From the NCBI RefSeq assembly GCF_014762685.1, contig NZ_JABURM010000005.1, forward strand, positions 1,612,001 through 1,676,000: 64,000 bases of DNA, read 5' to 3'. Source of the DNA: Gracilimonas sp. GTDB taxonomy: Bacteria; Bacteroidota; Rhodothermia; Balneolales; Balneolaceae. The position numbers and the translations under genes were made by a program. Within the stretch, counting starts at the first letter, position 1. Each line of letters begins with the position of its first letter. Shown one piece after another: positions 30,601 to 39,855 of the stretch. The notes under the pieces were generated by a model that saw only the letters and a program-made list of their open reading frames with translations, was not told where the DNA came from and ran no database searches.

Positions 30601-30698
30601 TCAGCATCTGTAATTTGCCCTGTTAAAGTGCCGCTTTGTGCATATGCACTAGCCGACAATAACAAAGCAAATACTGTAAATAGTAGCTTTTTAAACAT
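27630..30698 (-). CDS. SusC/RagA-family TonB-dependent transporter 3
   Basis: 1022 residues with a signal peptide ending AYAQ, a carboxypeptidase-regulatory-like domain (about 23-100), the linker DEFVVSGYAVQQKREVTGS, a plug with ESLLQGRAAGVNITTTSG and RVNIRGNGSIN...EPLYIVDG, then IEVLKDAASAAIYG and a barrel ending NAGIEIQF. These are textbook SusC features. It is the first gene of a SusC-SusD-lipoprotein operon. A Bacteroidota-type promoter candidate lies 62-96 bp upstream. Confidence 0.97.
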   Translation of the reverse strand: MFKKLLFTVFALLLSASAYAQSGTLTGQITDAETGDPLIGATVYIESINRGTQSDLDGNYTISGIDAGTYTVSFRYVGYVTVNEVVQIGSGTVTRNVELSVDVVGLDEFVVSGYAVQQKREVTGSITTVSSQELENVSLQNTESLLQGRAAGVNITTTSGNPGGAFRVNIRGNGSINAATEPLYIVDGVQISFSQLSSQASTSPLNTLNPSDIESIEVLKDAASAAIYGAQAAAGVVIITTKQGSAGPTQITARTETGIRSLARNVDYINSEEYVQYLGEGRAFLFGETDVSEDGADISAYIDNRRDFLLGFFGEDPNNPGELANTDWQDFIFSDGVTQKYNISAAGGNSSTSFRLSGGYESTEGTAFNSDFTRLNLRTNIDHELAPNWRTGIRLNLSRSGQGGVCQDGNFINCPPSQAMFEAPMSFPYLADGSYNPNTRFGEPFNPAVVKNEVDRQNTVTQILSSIRLQYQANDWLSFNSSVNVDYRNTQDEQYRSAIAAPSQNGWISFANRNVENYQGNLLANFTQTFDGIHAVSGFVGTEYRSNYSESQVTRGDGLPGPFFTVLSATSTPTTAAGINSEWRQASYFGNAKYTYDEKYILNVVARYDGNSRFGQETRWGFFPSVSVGWRITEEDFLNVEAINELKLRAGYGTTGNSAIGNFASRGLYSASGSYLGSTGLRPTQLANANLGWEEARELNIGLDYEFFDGRLYGAIDAYRKDNTELLFDRPLPSDSGYGSITENIGKVRNTGIEFELNSVNVVRSGFRWQSRFNVSFSDNEILELPDGEPIREDGTFNSLQEGKPIGLIQVVRWAGVNPADGRPMWYDADGNITYTPTNATDAVEYKDGVANIVGGFGNTISYKGLSLDAFFQFSFGQWAFPNTDYYFTRTPDFLMQLSTEVNDRWKEPGDITHYPHAIGFGPQYPETANYRTQLSTASIYNASYIRLKNISLNYSLPDRFTQKVGLNNVTFFASAVNLVTWTAWPWYDPEVAFSPNDIYNNLTAASYPTERQVNAGIEIQF

Positions 30699-30759
30699 AA
30701 TAGCTTTGGTTTGGATTATGGGTTAAGACAAATAATAATATGTAACAACTAAGTTAGGT

Positions 30760-30794
30760 CAAATGTTATTTATAATAAACTTCAAAAACAAAAA
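30760..30794 (-). promoter_or_regulatory. candidate promoter of SusC3 operon
   Basis: On the minus strand TTTTTG is followed after 20 bp by TAACATTTG, close to the Bacteroidota sigma consensus TTTG / TAnnTTTG, though the -7 box has one extra base between TA and TTTG. No transcript evidence is available. Confidence 0.35.
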
Positions 30795-30938
30795 TATAAT
30801 TAGCTAAACACCCTTAATTAATGTTAAAAAGTATAACTCAGTTCAGTGCTAATTAACCAGTAAAGCACAGTGATATTTAAGCAAGTAATTTGTTATCTCC
30901 CATTGACTTAAAAGATGAATAAAATCCCGGCAAATCCT

Positions 30939-31598
30939 TTAAGAAAAAGGACTCTTGCTTAAAATTTGCTCAAATACCTCATCTAAAAGCTGTTGAAAGA
31001 GCATTTTTCTTTCCAAAACTGTGTATCTTTTCACTGAATTGACCTTACCCCAGGCAGCCGGCTGACCGGCCTGATTATCCCATATCAGGTACTTGGTTTC
31101 AAACTTCAGCCTTGTTTCAGTTTCCATCTCGTGTCCGGCATAGTTACCGCCCCCTGTCTCAATACTGTACATTTGGTAATTGAACTGATCGAGGATCAAT
31201 GTAAAGCGGGTATTTATTTCAGGACTTGTCAGTGAGGTATTTTCCTTTGGGGCCAGAATCTGAAACGTATCCCCTGATTTTAGCGGAAGCTCTTTCAGTT
31301 CAAAATTCTCCCCTTCCAGATGGGGTGCGGTAAGAATTTCCTTAACGTCAGCCTGTGTATTTCTTTCAATAAAAGAAGGGAGATATTGCTCAAAGGTACC
31401 GTCTTGATCATTCTCCAACTTACCAAAAGCGTAACCCGGAAAATATTCAAAAAACACCTCTGCCTGAATAGGTAATATACTTATTGTGGCACGCTGCTCA
31501 GGCTCCTGGTACTCGGAAGCCAAATATTGATTTGAAGTGGCAGTACATGAAGTAAAAAGGTATAACAAAGGTACAGTAACTAATAGTATTGGCTTCAT
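30939..31598 (-). CDS. lipoprotein of unknown function
   Basis: About 219 residues. The ATG giving MKPILLVTVPLLYLFTSC was chosen because it starts a clean lipoprotein signal; upstream starts add a non-signal leader. After the cysteine, TATSNQYLASEYQEPEQRATISILPI suggests a periplasmic-facing or surface protein with a beta-rich body. No domain recognised. It lies on the same strand between the gene at 31730 and SusC3, with about 240 bp before SusC3, so it probably ends a small unit beginning with GWxTD lipoprotein 4. Confidence 0.65.
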   Translation of the reverse strand: MKPILLVTVPLLYLFTSCTATSNQYLASEYQEPEQRATISILPIQAEVFFEYFPGYAFGKLENDQDGTFEQYLPSFIERNTQADVKEILTAPHLEGENFELKELPLKSGDTFQILAPKENTSLTSPEINTRFTLILDQFNYQMYSIETGGGNYAGHEMETETRLKFETKYLIWDNQAGQPAAWGKVNSVKRYTVLERKMLFQQLLDEVFEQILSKSPFS

Positions 31599-31729
31599 TA
31601 TCTGTAATAATATTCCGCTTGATGAAATTGACAAAAAAAACGACAGCCTCTTTAATTTACTATCGTTTTGAAATATTGCTTAAAATAAACGACTTACCAA
31701 TAAATAAGAAACAGGTTTAACAGAATTTA

Positions 31730-32425
31730 TTATGAGCTCAGTTCATTGTATTTTCGTACCGCTTTAGCAACATCATCCGGATCGGACATATCAAGATCAT
31801 TTTGCTCTATATAATTTTCCACTTCTTTATTGCCTTCAAAATAACGCATCACTCTTTTATCGTTAAGTCTTCTAATACTTGAAACCTCATCGCCACGCTT
31901 AAAATAATATCGCTCATTTTTTGAATATGAAGCCTGCTTGGTTGCTGTACTATAGCTTGAGCTGGCATTTTCGTTAAAGCTTACCTCATGTTTTATTAAA
32001 AAGGTAAGTGGTCCTTCCGCGGCCACTTCCACGAACTCATCCCCCTTAAGTCGCCGGGATTCAAAACCTCTTTTAAAAGTGTGGTCTTCGCCATCTATTC
32101 GGAGCGTGAACTGCTTGATGTTTGCAGGGGAAATGGCATAGGTCTCATTGTCTGATTTATATTCGATTCTTTGTTCATAGATATTATAATTCATATTTAA
32201 TCCTGAAGCATAGCTGCCACTATATAACTCAAAAGAACCATTTGTAAAGTCCTCAGAAACATACGGACTGCCGGAAACCTCCGTCTTTTGTATAGTAGGG
32301 ATCACGTTACGAGACACCATATCTTTGATATCATTTTCATCAATACGGTCCTGTGCTGCCACAAAAGCAGGCAATACCATTAACAAAAGAATAAGCGATA
32401 TAGATAATTGTTTAACTGTTTTCAT
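31730..32425 (-). CDS. exported protein of unknown function
   Basis: 231 residues with a Sec signal peptide (KQLSISLILLLMVLPAFVAAQ, cleavage after AAQ). The mature part begins DRIDENDIKDMVSRNVIPTIQ; its middle is beta-rich with many aromatic and Ser residues, and the C-terminus is helical and charged. There is no lipobox cysteine. It lies 32 bp downstream of GWxTD lipoprotein 4, same strand, probably co-transcribed. No family recognised; the pairing with a GWxTD gene is the main clue to its role. Confidence 0.7.
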   Translation of the reverse strand: MKTVKQLSISLILLLMVLPAFVAAQDRIDENDIKDMVSRNVIPTIQKTEVSGSPYVSEDFTNGSFELYSGSYASGLNMNYNIYEQRIEYKSDNETYAISPANIKQFTLRIDGEDHTFKRGFESRRLKGDEFVEVAAEGPLTFLIKHEVSFNENASSSYSTATKQASYSKNERYYFKRGDEVSSIRRLNDKRVMRYFEGNKEVENYIEQNDLDMSDPDDVAKAVRKYNELSS

Positions 32426-32457
32426 TGTACCTTTAATTTATAATTGCTCTTTATTGT

Positions 32458-33891
32458 TCAGAGATCTACAGTGAGAATACTACCGGTTCTCCATCTTTGT
32501 TTTTGACGGTATTCCAAGGTATGGTAATAAATTTTCCTTTGAAGAATATAGTTATCAAATGGAAAGTACTTGCCCTTTATATCGGATACTCTAAATAAAT
32601 AATTTCTTTCGGGATCATCCAAATTGTATGTATAGGACAGTATCACCCTGCTGTTAAATACATCGTTTACACTCCAGGGTGGACCAAATAAAATATATAC
32701 CATCCCCAGGTCCGTTTTCCAGCCTTCCTTGTAATTCGAAAATTGCTTGTTTGCCTCTTCCACCCGATGGTAATAAAGTGATATAACTTCTTCCGCCAGG
32801 TTTGAGTTTTTTATATTGGATAGCCAAAACCTGTCCATAGCCATTTTGAGTGAATCTTCATTCTCAATTGACATTAACTGTTCATATTCTTTATCCGTCA
32901 TTATATAAGCAAGCGGTTCTGCCATTTGACGGGTGGTCTTAACTGCAGGATAAAATTCAGGTTTGATTCCAAATTCCCTTCCTCCTTCAGTACGTAATCC
33001 ATGTTCTCCTTCAATAAATATCTCAAGCCGATAATTACCCAGATCCAGTTCACCATAGGAGTACTCTATAAATATGTAACCATTTTGATTAATCGTCCGA
33101 GAACCTGACTGAAGGATCTCAAACTCATCATATTCAATCCCCTGATACCGGATACTTGATCTTGGATAATTCTGAATACTCATTGGCCAGGCTATGGTAG
33201 TATCAGCATAGAATTTTTTAAGGTTGGATCTGATATTAATTGGAAAGCCCGTACTATTATTGACCTGAATCATGAATTTTAAAGAATCCAGGTTAGCAGG
33301 CACGTCATAGGTTGTAACCGGAACAAATTCAGCCCCATCTACAGAGGTTTCTTTACCAAAAATCTGCACCTCAGAAATCGATACAATTTTTTCGTCAATA
33401 TCTTCAATATTTGCAGTGCTGGTTCTTACCATTTGCTTCTCGGAATTGACATCGGTAACCGTGACCATGATCTCGTATTCTCCGGGATTGACTTCAAAAA
33501 GTTCAGTAAACCTGAAAAGATCCTGACTATAAATCACTGAATTCTTCTCTGAGGTGAGAGATTCTGAGAACGAGTTTTCAGCAACTAGTTTGTCCTCTTC
33601 AATATCTGTGATAACAATATCAATGGTAATATCAGCTTGTAAATCACCATCGTCGTTTTGTTTGTAGATAAGCCCCCCATAAACCACATCACCCGATACA
33701 TTAATGATTGGTATCCCTTGTTCATTATAGTAGCGGGTCGTAGAAAGCCTCAGCTCAGGAAAACCTGCGGTATATTCATACCACCCACCCCGCTTTACAT
33801 TATTTATATAGCTATCAGAACAAGATATGCTAAAGAAACCTGCACAAAGTATGCCGATCAATATTAATAAGTAAGTATTAGACCTAAGCAT
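32458..33891 (-). CDS. GWxTD-domain lipoprotein 4
   Basis: About 477 residues; the chosen ATG gives MLRSNTYLLILIGILCAGFFSISC, matching the 471-475-residue length of the other three copies, while a GTG 11 codons upstream would lengthen it. The post-cysteine SDSYINNVKRGGWYEYTAGFPEL matches the shared pattern. The C-terminal domain has RFWLSNIKNSNLAEEV, YYHRVEEANKQFSNYK, GWKTD near residue 390 and VYILFGPP. Unlike copies 1-3 it lies on the minus strand, upstream of and co-directional with SusC3, followed by two envelope-protein genes. Confidence 0.9.
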   Translation of the reverse strand: MLRSNTYLLILIGILCAGFFSISCSDSYINNVKRGGWYEYTAGFPELRLSTTRYYNEQGIPIINVSGDVVYGGLIYKQNDDGDLQADITIDIVITDIEEDKLVAENSFSESLTSEKNSVIYSQDLFRFTELFEVNPGEYEIMVTVTDVNSEKQMVRTSTANIEDIDEKIVSISEVQIFGKETSVDGAEFVPVTTYDVPANLDSLKFMIQVNNSTGFPINIRSNLKKFYADTTIAWPMSIQNYPRSSIRYQGIEYDEFEILQSGSRTINQNGYIFIEYSYGELDLGNYRLEIFIEGEHGLRTEGGREFGIKPEFYPAVKTTRQMAEPLAYIMTDKEYEQLMSIENEDSLKMAMDRFWLSNIKNSNLAEEVISLYYHRVEEANKQFSNYKEGWKTDLGMVYILFGPPWSVNDVFNSRVILSYTYNLDDPERNYLFRVSDIKGKYFPFDNYILQRKIYYHTLEYRQKQRWRTGSILTVDL

Positions 33892-34322
33892 TTTGTTAAT
33901 GACAATTAATAATCTGAAATACACCTATAATTTAAACTAAATGAACTATACAATATTATAACAACACTAAAGCGAAGACTTGCCAAATTATTGTATCAAA
34001 AAGTAGCATGGTTATATTTTTGCTGAAAATAGGAAAGGGACCACTGAAAAAAGAACAAAATAATTTCAGTTAATCCTTGATATCGGTTGGTATTCAAGTC
34101 TTATATCTAAGTCTTCTGATTCATCTCAGAGGTTTTTTTATTTAACTATGTTTGTTGCGTTTCGCCTCGTTTTATCTGTATTCCTTTTTAACCCTGCTTC
34201 TCGCTCTCGCCCCACCCTTTAAATTCTCGTTTCTAACTTTAGTGAATTTAAACGCTATTGAGCTACAAATAGCGATTTGGTAGATTTATTTAGAAAGTGA
34301 ATTCAATTATCCGGAGTTACCA
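33892..34322. other. intergenic region between divergent GWxTD4 and lysine aminotransferase genes
   Basis: About 430 bp without a gene. A short weak hairpin (CTTCTGA / TCAGAGG) followed by seven Ts at about 34113-34139 resembles a plus-strand terminator, but no plus-strand gene precedes it. Promoters of both neighbours must lie here; no convincing boxes were found. Confidence 0.5.
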
Positions 34323-35675
34323 ATGCGAGATACAGTGACTATTACCCCTGAAAACGTTCGATCAGTTTTAAGCAAGCACATGCTTACCGATGGCTATGAA
34401 ATGGTCCTTGATCTGGAGGAAAGTGAAGGAGCCTATTTGTACGATTCAAAATCAGGAAAACGCTATCTCGATTTTTTCACTTTTTTTGCCTCCAATCCGC
34501 TGGGCATGAATCACCCCAAATTAGCGGGGGATGATGACTTCATGGCGAAATTAGGAAGAGTAGCTGTCAATAAGCCCTCCAATTCTGATATCTACACAAA
34601 AGATATGGCCGAGTTTATGGAGTCGTTCGATCGGGTAGGAATTCCGGATTACATGCCCTACTCTTTCTTCATTTCAGGTGGGGCCCTTGCTGTAGAAAAT
34701 GCCCTAAAAGTAGCTTTCGACTGGAAAGTTCAAAAGAATTTTGAAAAGGGATACCGGGAAGAAAGAGGACATAAAGTACTCCATTTTGAAAAAGCTTTTC
34801 ATGGACGATCAGGTTATACCCTTTCCGTCACTAACACCGTACCCAATAAAGTAAAATATTTCCCGAAGTTTGACTGGCCAAGAGTGATCAGCCCTGCCAT
34901 GACCTTTCCTGCTACTAAAGAAAACATCGCCGAGACAGAAGCTCTGGAAAAACTGGCTATTGCCCAGGCCGAACGCTATTTCGAGATATATAAAGATGAC
35001 ATTGCCTGCATCCTGATCGAACCTATTCAGGGCGAAGGCGGTGACCGGCATTTTCGTCCGGAATTTCACCAAGCACTTCGTGATATGGCTGATACCCATG
35101 AAGCCCTTCTTATCTATGATGAAGTGCAAACCGGTGTAGGTATGACCGGCAAGTTTTGGGCACACGAACATTACGTAAAACCGGATATCCTTGCTTTTGG
35201 GAAAAAAGCACAGGTGTGTGGAATTCTTGCAAATACCCGCGTAGATGATGTTGAAACCAACTGCTTCCATGTCTCCTCTCGTATCAATTCTACCTGGGGC
35301 GGTAACCTGGTGGATATGGTTCGTTTCGGACGGATACTGGATATCATTGAGGAAGACAACCTGGTTGAAAATGCCGCTAAAGTTGGAAATTATCTTCAAA
35401 CCCGATTGGAAGCTCTGACGGATAAGCATGAATATTTTACCAACCCAAGAGGAAAAGGATTGTTCTGCGCCATTGATCTACCCAATGCACACGCCCGGGA
35501 TCACGTGATCAAAGAATGTGTTAATAATGGCCTGATGATCCTTGCTTGCGGCCCGAATACGGTTCGTTTCCGTCCGCCGCTCACCATCACCCAAGAACAG
35601 ATCGACGAGGGACTGGATATCCTGGAGAAAGCTTATCTGACCAAATTAGATGAGTGCCCGGTTGTTGGTGGTTGA
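34323..35675 (+). CDS. lat: L-lysine 6-transaminase
   Basis: 450-residue class III PLP aminotransferase that moves the epsilon-amino group of lysine to 2-oxoglutarate, forming 2-aminoadipate semialdehyde/piperideine carboxylate. Typical LAT features are FFTFFASNPLGMNHP near 51-65, FISGGALAVENALK at 116-129, HGRSGYTLSVTNT near 160, EPIQGEGGDRHFR near 233 and AFGKKAQVCG (291-300) containing the PLP lysine. The stretch around GKK-QVCG separates LAT from ornithine or GABA aminotransferases. No semialdehyde dehydrogenase gene is adjacent. Its stop codon abuts the stop of the convergent SDR gene with no gap. Confidence 0.92.
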   Translation: MRDTVTITPENVRSVLSKHMLTDGYEMVLDLEESEGAYLYDSKSGKRYLDFFTFFASNPLGMNHPKLAGDDDFMAKLGRVAVNKPSNSDIYTKDMAEFMESFDRVGIPDYMPYSFFISGGALAVENALKVAFDWKVQKNFEKGYREERGHKVLHFEKAFHGRSGYTLSVTNTVPNKVKYFPKFDWPRVISPAMTFPATKENIAETEALEKLAIAQAERYFEIYKDDIACILIEPIQGEGGDRHFRPEFHQALRDMADTHEALLIYDEVQTGVGMTGKFWAHEHYVKPDILAFGKKAQVCGILANTRVDDVETNCFHVSSRINSTWGGNLVDMVRFGRILDIIEEDNLVENAAKVGNYLQTRLEALTDKHEYFTNPRGKGLFCAIDLPNAHARDHVIKECVNNGLMILACGPNTVRFRPPLTITQEQIDEGLDILEKAYLTKLDECPVVGG

Positions 35676-36395
35676 TCAAACCAACTGATGACTCTCCGGC
35701 TGAATAACCACTTCATTCAAAACAGAACCTGAAGGCTGATTCACCGTGTAGAAAACGGCATCGGCAACTTCCCCGGGAGTGAGCATCATCTCTTTTTTGA
35801 CACGCATGTTCACACGTTCGTCATCCCAGAAGGGGGTATTAACTCCGCCTAAATAAAGGAGTGAGAATTTAGTCTTGCCACGTCTCTGCTCCTCGATCAA
35901 TGCCTTGGTAAATCCCTGAATGGCAAATTTTGAAGCCGCATAAACGGAGGTATTTTTCATCACAAACTTGCCCATGGTTCCCGGAAACATAACCACTGAG
36001 GTAGACTCTTCTTCTTTCATGTGTTTCATCACGGTTTGGGTGACAAGAAAAGTACCATACACATTTACGTCGATAATTTCTTTGGCATCGGCGGGATCGA
36101 TGTCCATAAAAGGCTGAATAATTCCTTGTCCAAAAGCATTGATGAGTACGTCGATCTTACCTAATTGATTTTCAATTTCAGAGGCCATTCTTTCCAGAGC
36201 CTCGGGATCAGTCGCATCTGTTTCGATAGCAAAAGCCTCTCCTCCATTATCATTGATCTCTTTAGCTATTTCTTCCGCCCTTGGCTTGTTACGCGCAGCT
36301 AAAACCACTTTAGCTCCTTCTTTTCCGAACTTTTTTGCTGTAGCGGAGCCTATACCGCCGGAGCCTCCGACGATGAGTACAATTTTACCTTTCAT
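35676..36395 (-). CDS. short-chain dehydrogenase/reductase
   Basis: 239 residues from the ATG at MKGKIVLIVGG; a GTG ten codons upstream is less likely. Rossmann motif GGSGGIGSA at 10-18, NAFG in place of NNAG near 89, and the active-site YAASK. The position 13 residues before the Tyr, usually catalytic Ser, is Gly in FPGTMG with a Thr next to it, so the catalytic triad is altered. Substrate unknown. The gene may form a unit with the DUF1579-like lipoprotein 64 bp upstream on the same strand. Confidence 0.85.
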   Translation of the reverse strand: MKGKIVLIVGGSGGIGSATAKKFGKEGAKVVLAARNKPRAEEIAKEINDNGGEAFAIETDATDPEALERMASEIENQLGKIDVLINAFGQGIIQPFMDIDPADAKEIIDVNVYGTFLVTQTVMKHMKEEESTSVVMFPGTMGKFVMKNTSVYAASKFAIQGFTKALIEEQRRGKTKFSLLYLGGVNTPFWDDERVNMRVKKEMMLTPGEVADAVFYTVNQPSGSVLNEVVIQPESHQLV

Positions 36396-36459
36396 GATGT
36401 AACGTCTTTCTTGATGAATAGTCACAGCATAAAAGCTTCAAAAGAAAAATTTCGTTCCG

Positions 36460-37026
36460 TTAATCTACTTTTCTGTAGAAAATTCGCCAATTCAAATTCC
36501 AGTTCTTACCCCCATCAAAGGATGATTCCCAATCCCATTTCAGGGAATCCGAAGTGATATCGTAGAACAACATTCTTTGGGTGAACAGGGTGTCTGCCCC
36601 CCTCTCTTGTACATCCGTTTGGAAGATGCGGTTAGTACCGTCAATTTTTCCGGTAAAGTTAAAATATCCGCCTTGGTTATCTGCCCAGGCTTGTTTCCAG
36701 ATATTGGTTCGGGGATTATAAACTGAAATGCTGGTTCCCATAAATCCTTTCATCTGTCCTTCATTCACCCGGAAGTTTTCCCGAATCACTTTACCATCCA
36801 GTGTTTTTTCAATGAAGTTGGTACCACGACCTGTTGCACCGTTGGCTTCTTCCCAAGATACTTCCCACCGGCCCAGCCAAAAATCAAAATAGGCTTCCGG
36901 CTCGATGGTTAACTCGTTAGTGGATTGTTCTTCAGCAGATTCTTGAGATTTCTTTTCCTGACATCCGGAGATCAAAAACGAAATAGATAAAAGTAAAGAA
37001 AGGCTATATGCGGAAAGTGATTTCAT
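36460..37026 (-). CDS. DUF1579-like lipoprotein
   Basis: 188 residues from the ATG giving MKSLSAYSLSLLLSISFLISGC, a standard lipoprotein signal. After a Glu/Ser-rich linker the core starts FDFWLGRWEVSWEE, the opening of DUF1579 and related lipocalin-like barrels, and continues with VIRENF, FMGTSISVYNPRTNIWKQAWADN and WKWDWESSFDGGKNW. These proteins may bind small hydrophobic ligands, which is unproven. It lies upstream of the SDR gene on the same strand. Confidence 0.75.
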   Translation of the reverse strand: MKSLSAYSLSLLLSISFLISGCQEKKSQESAEEQSTNELTIEPEAYFDFWLGRWEVSWEEANGATGRGTNFIEKTLDGKVIRENFRVNEGQMKGFMGTSISVYNPRTNIWKQAWADNQGGYFNFTGKIDGTNRIFQTDVQERGADTLFTQRMLFYDITSDSLKWDWESSFDGGKNWNLNWRIFYRKVD

Positions 37027-37132
37027 GATTCCGTGATTGGTTAATTCCCAGCCATACAATACTAAAAGCTTGATTCTAAAGTTTCAAAGATTTTAAGCCC
37101 TTAAAAAAGAGTGGTTGTCGAGTCCATCAGTT

Positions 37133-37185
37133 CCCTCTCTCTGGATTATGGCAAGCCAAATCCTGTCTCTCTCCGAAGAGAGACA
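37133..37185. repeat. purL-flanking repeat, copy A
   Basis: CCCTCTCTCTGGATTATGG, CAAGCCAAATCC and a hairpin TGTCTCTC / GAGAGACA with a TCCGAA loop. Copy B at 39706-39759 matches with only a few substitutions, in the same orientation, on the other side of purL. It resembles a small REP-type element. Confidence 0.85.
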
Positions 37186-37266
37186 AATTCTAAATAGTTC
37201 AAACAACTCAGGCTTCATTTAAGACTTTTGCGTTTGGTAAAAAATCTGTGTCCCTTTGGAGGGACC

Positions 37267-37299
37267 GATTAGAAAGTTGGCTCGTCCAACTTTCTAATC
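37267..37299. repeat. perfect 14-bp inverted repeat downstream of purL
   Basis: GATTAGAAAGTTGG / CCAACTTTCTAATC with a 5-base loop, preceded by a smaller palindrome GTCCCT / AGGGAC. It lies 34 bp after the purL stop. No T-run follows on the purL strand, so it may be a REP-like element more than an intrinsic terminator. Confidence 0.7.
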
Positions 37300-37332
37300 A
37301 GGGAGGATAGTGCCAAAGCCAACCATATCACA

Positions 37333-39570
37333 TCAACCCGCCATTGCTTTGGGAATCACGCTTTCATAGATCTCTTCAGATTCTGAAACATCCAGCGAAA
37401 TAAGATCTTTGATTTCCAGCCTATCTCCTTTCACCACGCCCAATTCATATAACGGAACACCCGCTTCTTTAAAGTGGTGTTTCACAGTTTGAAGTTCAGC
37501 AGCCGGAATGGTGATAACCACTCCGGACTGAGCCTCGCTGAATAAAACTTCATGCAGGGTTCCGGTCAAGGTATCCAATGAAAGCTCAGCACCTTTCTTG
37601 CCAAAGATAGCCATTTCGGTAAGTGCTGTGGCAAGTCCGCCGTCAGAAAGATCGTGAGCAGCAGTTACCAATCCTAATTTGATTGCAATGAGTAAAGCTT
37701 CCTGCAGCTTCACTTCAAAATCCAAGTCGATCTCGGGAGCATCTCCGGTGGTAAGTCCGTGTATGGTTTTCAGATATTCGCTTCCGCCCAATCCTTTTCG
37801 ATCAGCACCGATGTAGATCACAACATCCCCTTCATTTTTAAAGGCCGGAGTGGTCACATGTTTCTCCACATCCTCGATCACCCCAAGCATTCCGATGATC
37901 GGTGATGGAAAAATGGCACTATTTGGATTTTCATTGTAAAAACTCACATTACCACCGGTTACGGGCGTGTTAAGAGCGCGACAAGCATCACTCATTCCAC
38001 CTAAAGCTTCTTTAAAGGTCCAATACACTTCCGGCTTGTACGGATTTCCAAAATTCAGACAATTGGTTATTGCCATCGGCTTTGCACCGGAGCACACTAC
38101 ATTTCTGGCCGATTCAGCTACGGCAATCTGCCCTCCTTTCCGGGGATTCAAATACACATATCGCCCATTACAATCGGTTTTGGCTACCAATCCTTTTTTG
38201 GTTCCCTTAATACGGATCACCCCCGAATCAGAAGCACCAGGGCCTGTTACCGTATTGGTTCGAACCATGGTATCATATTGCTCGTGCACCCATCTTTTGG
38301 ATGCAATGTTTGGTGAACCAAGTAATTTCTTCAGGGTTTCGGTATGAGACTCCGGATGATCGATAGAGTTGATATCAAAGCTCTGAACTTCTTCCAGGTA
38401 CGCCGGTTTCTTAGTTTCACGAATATACTGAGGAGCTCCTCCACCCAAAACCAGATGCTTGGCCGGGATTTCAGCTTTAATCTCTCCGTCTTTCCAGTAG
38501 GTCACTTTATCTCCCTCAACAACCTCGCCAATTACCACTCCGTGCAGGTCCCACTTTTCATAAACATCTATCACTTCCTGCTCGCGGCCTTTCTCAGCCA
38601 CGATCAACATACGCTCCTGACTTTCGGAAAGCAGTAATTCGTAAGCGGTCATACCATCTTCCCGCGCCGGCACTTTATCGAGATCAACTTTCATTCCTTC
38701 GCCGCCCTTGGCCGTCATCTCAGAAGTGGAACAGGCAATACCGGCTGCTCCCATATCCTGCATTCCGATCACAGCGCCGGTCTTTAACACTTCAAGACTG
38801 GCTTCCAGTAATAATTTTTCGGTGAAGGGATCTCCCACCTGAACACTTGGCCGTTTCGCTTCGCTTTCTTCACTGATTTCTTCAGAAGCAAAGGTCGCTC
38901 CGTGAATACCATCACGGCCGGTACTGGCTCCCACAATGATCACCGGATTCCCAATTCCCTTAGAAATAGCTGAAGCTGTTTCGCCTTCCTTCACCAGGCC
39001 GATGCTCATCGCATTTACCAATGGGTTACCTTCATAGCTTTCATCAAAACAAACTTCCCCGGCAATCACAGGAACGCCAAATGAGTTTCCATAGTCGCCG
39101 ATTCCGCGAACTACACCATCCAACAAATACCGAACGCGTGGGTTCTCCATGCTTCCAAAACGAAGTGAATTCAAGCTCGCCACCGGGCGTGCACCCATCG
39201 TAAAAATATCGCGGTGAATTCCGCCCACTCCTGTTGCGGCTCCCTGGTATGGCTCAATTGCAGATGGATGATTATGGCTTTCGATCTTGAACGCACATCC
39301 AAGACCATCTCCTAAATCCACCAAACCGGCATTTTCTTCTCCGGCTCCAACCAGCAGGTTTTCACCTTCGGAAGGAAGTTTTTTTAGTTCAACAATGGAG
39401 TTTTTATAGGAACAATGCTCACTCCACATTACCGAATACACGCCCAATTCCGTAAAGGTAGGCATCCGGCCAAGCCGGGATTTTATCATTTCAAATTCTT
39501 CTTCGTTTAGGCCGTGCTCGAGTGCAAGTTCGAGATTTACTTCAGGTTCCTGAATAGTTGTTTGAGACAT
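37333..39570 (-). CDS. purL: phosphoribosylformylglycinamidine synthase subunit PurL (small type)
   Basis: 745-residue ATP-dependent synthetase of step four of purine synthesis. The length fits the small PurL that works with separate PurS and PurQ, neither of which is here. Motifs: [11 protein letters not shown] at 48-58, [19 protein letters not shown] near 98-116, [16 protein letters not shown] near 270-285, and in the second half [15 protein letters not shown] and [16 protein letters not shown]. Two structurally related halves (AIRS-like domains) are present. It stands alone, framed by two copies of a 53-bp repeat. Confidence 0.96.
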   Translation of the reverse strand: MSQTTIQEPEVNLELALEHGLNEEEFEMIKSRLGRMPTFTELGVYSVMWSEHCSYKNSIVELKKLPSEGENLLVGAGEENAGLVDLGDGLGCAFKIESHNHPSAIEPYQGAATGVGGIHRDIFTMGARPVASLNSLRFGSMENPRVRYLLDGVVRGIGDYGNSFGVPVIAGEVCFDESYEGNPLVNAMSIGLVKEGETASAISKGIGNPVIIVGASTGRDGIHGATFASEEISEESEAKRPSVQVGDPFTEKLLLEASLEVLKTGAVIGMQDMGAAGIACSTSEMTAKGGEGMKVDLDKVPAREDGMTAYELLLSESQERMLIVAEKGREQEVIDVYEKWDLHGVVIGEVVEGDKVTYWKDGEIKAEIPAKHLVLGGGAPQYIRETKKPAYLEEVQSFDINSIDHPESHTETLKKLLGSPNIASKRWVHEQYDTMVRTNTVTGPGASDSGVIRIKGTKKGLVAKTDCNGRYVYLNPRKGGQIAVAESARNVVCSGAKPMAITNCLNFGNPYKPEVYWTFKEALGGMSDACRALNTPVTGGNVSFYNENPNSAIFPSPIIGMLGVIEDVEKHVTTPAFKNEGDVVIYIGADRKGLGGSEYLKTIHGLTTGDAPEIDLDFEVKLQEALLIAIKLGLVTAAHDLSDGGLATALTEMAIFGKKGAELSLDTLTGTLHEVLFSEAQSGVVITIPAAELQTVKHHFKEAGVPLYELGVVKGDRLEIKDLISLDVSESEEIYESVIPKAMAG

Positions 39571-39705
39571 TCCGATGGAGTAGTTGAGCTTTTTTGTTAT
39601 GATAAAATCAAAGGTACGATTATTTGAGAAAAGGCTCTAATGGATTGAAAGGAAATTCGTGATTCGTTTAATGGTTTATTGGGAGGAATTCGAATTGCAT
39701 CACGG

Positions 39706-39759
39706 CCCTCTCTCTGGATTATGGTAAGCCAAATCCTGTCTCTCTCCGAAGATAGACAG
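39706..39759. repeat. purL-flanking repeat, copy B
   Basis: Second copy of the element at 37133-37185; the hairpin arm carries one mismatch (GATAGACA for GAGAGACA). It lies in the gap between purL and the CoA-transferase gene. Confidence 0.85.
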
Positions 39760-39855
39760 GTTCATGCCATCATAAAAGCACTAATCTGCAAATGCAATTT
39801 TGCTAATTCACCAAAACCGTTCTGCATTCAAGATTGGATGTTCCCTGTTCGATGT

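Noticed and set aside
34113-34139. Terminator hairpin followed by seven Ts
   Set aside because: The stem is short with a mismatch, and no plus-strand gene ends upstream; kept only as a note on the intergenic region.
34809-35429. Minus-strand open frame of 206 codons opposite lysine aminotransferase
   Set aside because: The plus-strand protein carries all PLP-enzyme motifs; the antisense translation has no family features.
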